Positions 7,518 to 18,323 of a stretch of 22,218 nucleotides of DNA are shown here, in pieces. The first letter of the stretch is position 1. Every line of letters begins with the position of its first letter. The notes under the pieces are model-generated. The model searched no databases. It was not told the origin of the DNA and saw nothing but the letters and a program-made list of their open reading frames with translations. A program made the translations under genes and the position numbers. This DNA is from Hypsibius dujardini (lineage: Eukaryota; Tardigrada; Eutardigrada; Parachela; Hypsibiidae), in NCBI GenBank assembly GCA_001579985.1, contig LRSR01002450.1, positions 1-22,218 of the forward strand, in the 5' to 3' direction.

Positions 7518-8364
7518 TCACTTCCCCGGTCCAGAAAAACTCATTGAGCTGAATTGAGCCGAAAGCGGTTGCACATTCAGCGCCCCTTGTTGGTTAATCA
7601 GCGCCTTCTGTTGGTTAATCAACGCATTCTGTTGGTTAATCAGCGCCCCTTGTTGCTCATACAGCGCCCCTTGTTGCTCATTCAGCGCCCCCTGTTGGTT
7701 AATGGTGTCACGCAGTCCCTGAATGATTGCCTTCAGTCGTTCAATTTCCGCATCCTTGTCCAAATTCAATGTACTTGGTGAGCCTACAAATCAAGTAATA
7801 GTAGAATAAATTATTTGCTAAAAGTAGTGAATTAGTAAAAATAAAACTCGTAATATACCGGTGTTTGACAGCGTTCCCGAGACTTTCTTGTCCTCCTGCA
7901 GCGGTGTCTGAGAGTGCTCGCGACTGCTGGTACCCCCTTGATCGTCATCTAAAAAAAAATAATTTGTTTAATATAAGAACTGGAATTAATAAAAAATAAA
8001 ACTCGTAATTACCGGAATTAGACGGTTCCTCAGTGTCGTCAACTGCAGCTTCTCCGACAAGTTTTATATAATCCGCAAGATTCATCCACAGGACCGATTT
8101 TTTGTTACCTTCTTCAGGAGGTGCTAAATGGAAGTGCTTCTTCTCCTTATGCAGTACGTCCTTGACCTCCTTCTTAAAGCCCTCAGGGAAACCTGACAGT
8201 GGTCCGGGGCGTGAGTTATCACGCCCCCAAATATCCTCCGCAATATCATTTAACAGACTTTTTGGCTTGCGAGTAAGAACTGCATCAATTAATTCTATCC
8301 ACCGGTCACGAGCACGCGTCTTATAAGATGTTGACGTCGTTCTGACTGGACTCACTGTTGCCAT
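7518..8364 (-). CDS. Unrecognised three-exon gene with heptad coiled-coil tail
   Basis: Exons on the minus strand: 8364-8013, 7948-7859, 7783-7518, joined by GT-AG introns of 64 and 75 bases, both phase 1, giving 235 residues. The ATG at 8364 has A at -3 and G at +4; the frame is open further upstream, but that part reads as leader. Residues 1-110 look like a compact, charged helical domain (RARDRWIELIDAVL..., then a Trp/Leu-rich end NKKSVLWMNLADYIKL). A Ser/Asp/Gln-rich linker follows (exon 2). The tail begins AEIERLKAIIQGLRDTI and continues as near-perfect heptads (NQQGALx), a coiled coil ending in a Ser/Gly-rich stretch. No family recognised. It is GC-richer than the viral genes, so more likely host or other-element than viral, though a viral fibre-like role cannot be excluded. 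Confidence 0.6.
7576..7695 (-). repeat. 21-bp tandem repeat coding coiled-coil heptads
   Basis: About six units of 21 bases (core CAGCGCCCCTTGTTGGTTAAT on the plus strand) each code one seven-residue step (INQQGAL, NEQQGAL, YEQQGAL). Period and frame match, so copy changes lengthen or shorten the coil by whole heptads. Confidence 0.8.
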
Positions 8365-8741
8365 TTTGGTAAATAATTCCGTACGAAAACAAAACTCAAA
8401 TTTGGATTGATGACAAGGTAATGAGGTAATGATGGTTGGTGCGGCAAGCAAAATGAAGCAAAAAGGCAAAAACCCACAATGATTTTCGCTGCAACGACGT
8501 CTTTCTTGAATGGTAAAATCGACTGCACACGGCACACAACAGCATGTAGTCAGTCAGTCGCGCGCACATGGCAATCTCAAGGAAATTTGAAGTGGCACAC
8601 AATACACGACTGCTGTCTATATAGGCAGCAGTAGAGAGGGTGGACAGTCGCGCACGTGAAAAGTTCGAAACAATTCGAACGCCCTCAGGCTGGTGGATAG
8701 ATCATTATCTCTATCATATGATACAGGCTGTGTGTGAAGCA
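8365..8741. other. Upstream region of the minus-strand gene
   Basis: Probable leader and promoter of the gene starting at 8364. No TATA box or other clear site seen. Confidence 0.3.
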
Positions 8742-8822
8742 TACACACACACACACACACTCTCTCTCCAACACACACACACACTTTCTCTCTAACACAC
8801 ACACACACACTCTCCAACACAC
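8742..8822. repeat. (CA)n microsatellite with CT interruptions
   Basis: Three CA runs separated by CTCTCTCC-type blocks. Confidence 0.9.
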
Positions 8823-8895
8823 AGCACACCACCAGTTCAAACCACACCTTTTTTTTGTTTTTTTACTTTTTCCAATATTTGACCAAAATGAGGTG

Positions 8896-8921
8896 TTTCG
8901 TCTGTGAGCTCACAGACGAAA
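8896..8921. repeat. Perfect 26-bp palindrome
   Basis: The half-site TTTCGTCTGTGAG is followed at once by its exact reverse complement, with no spacer. It lies in AT-rich spacer upstream of the minus-strand gene. Confidence 0.9.
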
Positions 8922-9123
8922 TCGCGAAAACGCTAAAAAGTGGTTTTTGAGAAATTTTTAAAAAATAATTAATGAAAATAGGCTAGTTTATAGTAATTTA
9001 GATATGTTTTGACCCTAAAATAGCTAATTTTTAAAATAGTAAGAATTAAATAAAAAAATATTATTTTTGTTGGAAATAAAATTGTGCCAGAAATTGTGCC
9101 AGAACTCTCGTATTACCACTACT

Positions 9124-9244
9124 TCTGTCTACCTGTTTGTCTGTCTGTCTGTCTGTCTGTCTACCTGTCTGTCTATGTGTCTGTCTATATGTCTATGTGT
9201 CTGTCTGTCTGTCTGTCTGTCTGTCTGCCTGCCTGTCTGCCTGC

Positions 9245-9275
<31 letters not shown>

Positions 9276-9276
9276 C

Positions 9277-9310
<34 letters not shown>

Positions 9311-9322
9311 ATCTGTCAGGGT
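9124..9322 (+). repeat. (CTGT)n microsatellite, interrupted
   Basis: Long CTGT array with TACC, ATGT and GCCT variants. All frames of such arrays are open and give Cys-Leu-Ser-Val runs, which are not genes. Confidence 0.95.
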
Positions 9323-9406
9323 AAGTTACTGTGTGCCTGTCAGCGTGGTTGCAGGAAGTGTACGTCCATTGATTCCTATTATAAAGTTTGTTGCCTTCAT
9401 TTTCAG

Positions 9407-9685
9407 GCTTCTCCAGCGTTTATGAAGGACTTCGTCCAGCCAAATCTTTCCCTCGTTCGCTGTAGCCTACTCACTGAAAGACGCTCCCTCAGTCTGCTGA
9501 AATCGATGACAGCCTTCCAAAAGAGCCGTTCAGTCACTACTGAGGATGACCCCATGACGGACAATGGGTCGAATTATTCAGACGTTGCGCGGGCCGAATT
9601 TATGAGCTGTCTGCCTGGTCTGCAAGCCTTGGGAATTCTGTCGTTGGAGAAGAAGGGCCAGAAGTGCAGCTATTCCATTGTTTGA
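9407..9685 (+). CDS. Probable terminal exon of an unrecognised gene (partial)
   Basis: A TTTTCAG acceptor (ending 9406) opens a 92-codon frame in phase 0 that ends at TGA 9683-9685. Composition looks coding: balanced amino acids, an amphipathic N-terminal part (SLLTERRSLSLLKSMTAFQ), an acidic Ser/Thr linker, and a C-terminal part (ARAEFMSCLPGLQALGILSL, then a basic turn and a beta-like end). The last part resembles the winged-helix end of ORC/Cdc6-type replication proteins, but this is a weak impression. No upstream plus-strand exon is visible in the 9.4 kb before it. The rest of the gene may lie left of the viral element, which would then sit in its intron, or this may be an orphan fragment. 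Confidence 0.45.
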   Translation, partial: ASPAFMKDFVQPNLSLVRCSLLTERRSLSLLKSMTAFQKSRSVTTEDDPMTDNGSNYSDVARAEFMSCLPGLQALGILSLEKKGQKCSYSIV

Positions 9686-10179
9686 TTTAGATAAGATGTG
9701 TGATGATACGGGTCTTAATGGGTGTTTTTAGAATTGGCCTGCATCGTCCGTTCTTTTCATTATTATCCTGCAGCGGTGCGTTCTGTCAGGCAGTAAACAC
9801 TGCGCAGTTCTCTCTTGGTCTATTGTGCGGTCACGGATTGCGCCTTTTAATCACCCATTATGGTTGGTGCTACGTGGTGGGTCGGTCATTAGACACCTGC
9901 TTGATCATGATCGTGATTATTCTCGGCTATAACTTTATTAGCGTGAATTTTCACTCTGAAAATAGTGCCACTAAATATAAATTTGCTAAACAATAATTGC
10001 TCTATGACACTACAGAAAAAGTGGATGGATAGGGATTCCTATTCGTCCCTATCCATCCACTTTACTAGTGTATACGCAATTAGTGTATACGCTCATAAAA
10101 TTAGGGTGAATTCAGAGACTTCCAGTTAATATTGTTAACAAACAAATCTAATCTTCTAATTTTTTCGTCCTGTCTATTC
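9686..10179. other. Spacer without a recognised gene
   Basis: A 98-codon open frame at 9700-9996 has no recognisable domain, and I do not call it. The spacer ends in a strong hairpin (10018-10063). Confidence 0.4.
10018..10063. repeat. Perfect 18-bp inverted repeat (hairpin)
   Basis: AAAGTGGATGGATAGGGA (10018-10035) and its exact reverse complement (10046-10063) enclose ten bases. Directly after it TAGTGTATACGC occurs twice (about 10066 and 10081). Confidence 0.9.
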
Positions 10180-10181
10180 AT

Positions 10182-10222
10182 ACGTCTGTCTGTCTGTCTG
10201 TCTGTCTCCCTGTCTGTCTACA

Positions 10223-10281
<59 letters not shown>

Positions 10282-10372
10282 TTGTTTGTCTGTCTGTCTA
10301 CCTGTCTACCTGTCTGTCTACATGTTTGTCTGGCTGTCTTTCTGTCAGTCAGTCTGTCTGTCTCTCAGTCTG
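10182..10372 (+). repeat. (CTGT)n microsatellite
   Basis: Interrupted CTGT array with TACC, CATG and TTTG variants. Confidence 0.95.
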
Positions 10373-10813
10373 CTCGTGTCTGTTGACTGGATGTCTGGAT
10401 GTTTGTGTCCGTGTATTCGTTTGCTGTCTGCGAATGAATTCTTCCGATGTCGCTGTGGAGTTGCATAATGCAGATGTGAATGTGTGAGTGTGTATGTGTG
10501 TGTGTGTGCCATTACAATTAACAATCACCCAGTCAAGACACATACCCCTCAGTCCAATCAAAACAATCGCGGCATTAAAGAAAGCATCAAAGGGATAAGA
10601 GGAGACCCGCTTTGATATCACCGGCCCTTTTCAAGGCGATCATGGCGGTGTCAAATACACTTGGGTCAACACACAAAACCTTGTTTTTGTGTGGGCCTCC
10701 CTTTTCTGATTATCTCCCCGTAAAGACCTCCTCATCAGTCGTTGCCTTTGTTTGTCGGTTAATGGATAAAATAAGAAGAAGGGGGACACACATTCTTCCG
10801 CATGCTCAGCTAG
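10373..10813. other. Spacer with a TG run
   Basis: Contains GTGT-rich sequence at about 10479-10508. Nothing else supported. Confidence 0.4.
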
Positions 10814-10920
10814 ACGGACACTAACTGGACACAGGCAGGACGGACACTGACTGGACACAGGCAGGAGGGACACTGACTGGACACAGGCAGGAGGGACACT
10901 GACTGGACACAGGCAGGAGA
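10814..10920 (+). repeat. 26-bp minisatellite, about four copies
   Basis: Unit GGACACTGACTGGACACAGG followed by CAGGAG, with few differences between copies. GGACAC occurs twice within each unit. Confidence 0.9.
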
Positions 10921-11018
10921 CTATCAACGCATCGTCGGCATCTTCTTCTTGGAAATGAACCAAATGGCGATTCTTTAATCAGATTGAATTCACTTCACCT
11001 CCTCCCTATCACCACAGT

Positions 11019-11071
11019 CAGACAGACAGACAGACAGACAGACCGACAGACAGACAGACAGACAGACAGAC
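11019..11071 (+). repeat. (CAGA)n microsatellite
   Basis: CAGACAGA array with one CCGA interruption; the complement of the CTGT arrays elsewhere. It lies 140 bases before the homeobox ATG. Confidence 0.95.
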
Positions 11072-11210
11072 CACCTGATATCCTTTCCTCATTACTCGAT
11101 CATCCATTCCATTCCACGCAGTGCCCACCTCCTCTTCCTCCAACGAACGTTCCCGCATTTTCGTCTCTCGTGTTCATTAAGATTTTCCTAAAAACGTTTA
11201 CGTTGACATT

Positions 11211-11948
11211 ATGGAATTCCAACAGGCAACACAAGTGGTTCAGGCAAGTCCGAAGCGATCATGGAAAACGGATGTCTTTCAACCGTGGAATAACCGCCTG
11301 GACTGTCTGCCGTCCATGCTCTTCACCCCGGTCCCCATGAAATCACATGTATTTAACCAGCCAACGACGGAGAATCAAACTCGACACTTGGGGAGTCAGG
11401 GGAAATTTCTTTTTTCACGCGTTGAATATTCAGCGAACTTCGCCCAGTACGAACCGGAGTACCCTGTGAAGTGCCGGAAAACTGAAGTACCCATTCAGCC
11501 GTCCGTCAACTCCCCGATAAAGGACTTCTCATCCGTGACGACAGTAATCAAACAGACCTCCCCGAAAACGGACTATTCGGTGGGAGATTCGACATTGGAG
11601 GGTGCTGGGAAGAAGCCACGACCGCGCACGACCTTCACGGTCCAACAGATGGCCATCCTGGAGCAGCACTTCCGCCGGCAGGCATACATCAGCGGGACCC
11701 AGCGGTTGGAGTTGGCGCGCGCGTTGAACCTCTCCGAAGCGCAGGTGAAGGTCTGGTGGCAGAACCGCCGCATCAAGGAACGGAAGGTGTTGACACGGGC
11801 CGGAAAAGCGGATCAACCGGAAGTGATGATGGTGGCGCCCCCTCATGGAGACGGGAAACCCATCAGGTCCCCTCATGGATTTGGAGTTTACGTGGTACCC
11901 GCGGCACCGTTTTCTGACCCTTATCATCCGACTTTTCGATATCAATGA
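11211..11948 (+). CDS. Homeodomain transcription factor, Not-like (ANTP/NK class)
   Basis: A 245-residue DNA-binding protein, apparently in one exon. The homeodomain spans about 11611-11790: arm KPRPRTTFT, helix 1 QMAILEQHFRRQAY, helix 2 TQRLELARAL, helix 3 SEAQVKVWWQNRRIKERK. Asn51, Arg53 and Gln50 are present. The set GT.R..LA.AL.L.EAQVKVW.QNRRIK fits the Not (Noto) family best, with Vent/Emx-type NK-related classes next. Odd points: position 49, nearly always Phe, is Trp (TGG TGG), and position 56, usually Trp in Not proteins, is Glu. Flanks are Pro/Ser-rich; no eh1 repressor motif is obvious. The ATG at 11211 is the first of the frame (G at +4). Absence of introns is unusual for Not genes and could mean a missed upstream exon. 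Homeobox certain, subfamily moderate. Confidence 0.85.
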   Translation: MEFQQATQVVQASPKRSWKTDVFQPWNNRLDCLPSMLFTPVPMKSHVFNQPTTENQTRHLGSQGKFLFSRVEYSANFAQYEPEYPVKCRKTEVPIQPSVNSPIKDFSSVTTVIKQTSPKTDYSVGDSTLEGAGKKPRPRTTFTVQQMAILEQHFRRQAYISGTQRLELARALNLSEAQVKVWWQNRRIKERKVLTRAGKADQPEVMMVAPPHGDGKPIRSPHGFGVYVVPAAPFSDPYHPTFRYQ

Positions 11949-12661
11949 GTGCTCTCTTATCTTTGGATCAAATTAACTTTTGTCTGATAACTAGCACACG
12001 CTAATTATGTTTGGCCTATATATGTATATGCGGAATGATGTTTCCACAAATTGATTCCTGTATTGGTTGATGTGAATATGGAAGCACTTCGGGTTTACTT
12101 AAATCATAAAAAGGCGAAAAAGGTTGAGACAGAATCTGTTACATCGCTCAAAGAAACGATTCTGTCGTGACCTTTTCAGATCGTGCGTGATTGGCGAGAT
12201 TATTAGTCGTCAGTGCATGTAGGCAGCCCAGTGCTGCCACCTGTAAATGGCTTCGACAGTTGGTCTACTAAAATGGGCTAGTGGATCGTGTACTACGACT
12301 AACAGGGATTTTAAAAATATCCACCGTGTATTCCTAATTATGCTTCTGCAAGATGTGTTCAACGTAGTGCTTAAAAATAAAAAATTAAAGGAAAAAAAAT
12401 TTAAATGCACATTTGTCTGTGCAAGAAACGAAGCGAAATAATTTGGTAGCCCGTCGGCGGAAAAGCAGCAAATGCCGAATTATACATGGCGCTATTGACA
12501 ACTTCCCTGTGATGACGTCACTCATAATGCACCGCGTTGCACAGTTCACAACACTCTGCTTCTGCTTCTGCTTCTGCTGCTGGCGAACCCGCGAAGACCC
12601 GCTTCCCAAAACTTTGTGCCGTTTTTCGTCGCGTTTTGGGATTTAACCGCCGCACCTCACC
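11949..12661. other. Spacer and RPS16 promoter region
   Basis: Contains a TATATATGTATATG string (about 12017) and a CTTCTG repeat (about 12555-12580). A pyrimidine stretch TTTTTCGTC (about 12622) could be a TOP-like start for the ribosomal gene, but no start site can be fixed. Confidence 0.3.
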
Positions 12662-13884
<1,223 letters not shown>

Positions 13885-15113
13885 GAGTTCACACCTTTTT
13901 TTGCGATCATGGTTTTTTTGGGAGAACGAATATGTGTTGGCGCGTCCACTGTTGAAATTGAAATCATGGCGAAAAATTGAAGCTGAACTGAAAATCACCG
14001 CTCGATTCTGTGAAAGTAATGATTAGGTAGTGTTGTTTAAATATTAATATATTTGAAGGGTATTTTGAATGGCTCAAAATTAAAATAGATTTTAAATTTA
14101 AAAAAAATATTTTATTTAAAGTCACAAAACTTGAAATACTTTTATTTAAACGTATTTCAAGTACTTAAAATATTGAACACTTCTCACTGCAATAGTACGA
14201 TCACTATCAGGGAAGGGTTCTGGAATGCGCCACCGGGTGGCAGGGGGCGCTGTGTCGCAAATTAATAGAAAGGAGATGAGTCACTGCGTAGTCAGCGACC
14301 TCTATAGGGAGCTTTTTCTAACCGTCCAATTATTTCCAACCGTTTTTTAATATATGTTCCCACAATTTTTTTTCATATCTGATACGCGTTTCAACGGGGT
14401 TATCGTTTATTCTCCGTCGTTTAAGACCTTGGTGATAGCCAAAACTTGTGTGGAAGTTGTGATTCTAGGGTGGCCCATTCCAGGACCCCTCCCTCGTAGT
14501 GATGTTGGTCTTAAAAAGTTTGATTTTGATGTACCGGCAGAGGAATGCCAAGGTATTTCGCGAAGAACGAGCGAGTCCGTTTCGTCGGACTGATTGACTG
14601 GTAGGCAGTCAAGGGGTTGCAGTGGGCGTTCAGATTCGGAACAAGCACTCGATGAACCCTGAAGCTAGAAATATCTGTATTCTGAAAGATAATTTCATAT
14701 GCCTTCCGGTGTGTGACACACAACAGGCGCAACTTCAGTTGGTGTGTTGAAGCTATCCGGCTTTTCCCCTAGGACGACACGTTGGAAAGACAACCGTACA
14801 GCACAAGGAAAGCGCCTAAATCGCTGCTTCGTGGACGGGAAATACAGCCTGAAGTGGGTCAAGCAAAACCATAGGCCCACTCCAAGACTGTGTTCTCGTG
14901 CTGTAGGTTTTGGCTATATTCCAACTCAGCTTGAAATCGGCCCATGCCGGTCTCTCCTGATTTCTTTCTTCGTCCGCTCGGCAGCTCCGCATTAAATTAT
15001 TTTCTCTCATTTTCCACTTTAATACCACTGCCTGCCCTGATTTAGTTACTGTGATACCCGTTCTCCAGGCGAAGAAATCCTGCGCCAGTTTGTGATATAT
15101 TTATACAGAGAGA
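13885..15113. other. Spacer between RPS16 and the first adenosine kinase gene
   Basis: An AT-rich part (14030-14175) is followed by a GC-rich part with a CTCF-like double core (14230-14250). Open frames of up to 83 codons have no recognisable domains. The promoter of the kinase gene should lie at the right end; no TATA box is clear. Confidence 0.4.
14230..14250 (+). promoter_or_regulatory. Two overlapping CTCF-like cores
   Basis: CCACCGGGTGGCAG (14230-14243) differs at one base from the bilaterian CTCF core CCASYAGRKGGCRS; the overlapping CAGGGGGCGC (14241-14250) matches its right half. Position between two transcription units would suit an insulator. Motif match only. Confidence 0.3.
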
Positions 15114-17287
<2,174 letters not shown>

Positions 17288-17609
17288 AGCAAATGTGCCT
17301 CCGCGGAGCAGTCGAATCGTTTTATTTATTCTTTGAAGGTTCTCGTAGTTGGCGAATTAAGTGTTGCACCTTAGAGGTTTTACCTCTTTAGCGGAAGTTG
17401 TTTTGCATGGATTCTGGGGCAACATCCAAACGCTCGAACTGGGACGACTGAATGAATGGTTAAGCAACGAAGTTTTCGTGATTCGATGGGATTGGAAAGC
17501 AAGTGTCACATTGTGCGAACTAAAACAACGTCTGACAGTCGAGCACCACGTAGCAGATGAGGCCGTATTCTTTAACTACCTAGGTTGTTCGCCTTTGTGC
17601 CAGGATATT
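17288..17609. other. 3' flank of the first kinase gene
   Basis: No gene recognised. No AATAAA within 150 bases of the stop; TTTTATTTATT occurs at about 17320. Confidence 0.4.
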
Positions 17610-18285
17610 GTTGTTAGGATCCGAGAGTTTTCTGCACCCTTACTTACGATTAGGATCCGAGACTCTCTCTGTTCCCTTACTTAAGAACCGATACTTTTTC
17701 TGTTTCTTTACTCAGGATCCGAGACATTTTCCTTTGTCGCACTCGGAATCCGAGAATTTTTTCTGTTCCCTTACTTAGGAACTGAGACTTTTTCTGTTCC
17801 CTTATTTAGGAACGAATACTGTTTCTGTTCCCTTATTTAGGAACGAATACTGTTTCTGTTCCCTTATTTAGGAACGGAGACTGTTTCTGTTCCCTTATTT
17901 AGGAACGGAGACTGTTTTTGTTCCCTTACTCAGGAACGGAGACTGTTTCTGTTCCCTTACTTGGGATCCGTGACTGTTTCTGTTCCCTTACTCAGGAACG
18001 GAGACTGTTTTTGTTCCCTTACTTGGGATCCGTGACTGTTTCTGTTCCCTTACCTAGGAACGGAGACTGTTTTTGTTCCCTTACTTGGGATCCGTGACTG
18101 TTTCTGTTCCCTTATTTAGGAACGGAGACTGTTTCTGTTCCCTTATTTAGGAACGAATACTGTTTCTGTTCCCTTATTTAGGAACGAATACTGTTTCTGT
18201 TCCCTTATTTGGGAACGGAGACTGTTTCTGTTCCCTTACCTAGGAACGGAGACTGTTTCTGTTCCCTTACTTAGGATCCCAGAAT
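17610..18285 (+). repeat. 31-bp minisatellite, about 20 copies, upstream of the second kinase gene
   Basis: Unit: GTTCCCTTATTTAGGAACGG followed by AGACTGTTTCT. Each carries a small dyad GTTCC-N8-GGAAC. Variants GGAACGGA, GGAACGAA and GGATCCGT alternate, giving a higher-order pattern. The array ends about 40-75 bases before the candidate start codons, so it covers the likely promoter. Confidence 0.9.
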
Positions 18286-18323
18286 ATTTCCCATATTAAT
18301 ACTTGACTCTGGGCTGTACCTGT

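Noticed and set aside
9067-9425. Long Cys-Leu-Ser-Val open frames
   Set aside because: They are the translation of a (CTGT)n microsatellite, open in several frames; the same applies at 10132-10386, 16660-16786 and 15832-16121 (GGCA).
14354-14995. Two open frames of about 80 codons in the RPS16-kinase spacer
   Set aside because: No domain, no splice context, and the antisense frames are equally open.
17610-18285. CRISPR-like array
   Set aside because: Units are repeated whole with no unique spacers, in an animal genome next to spliced genes; it is a minisatellite.
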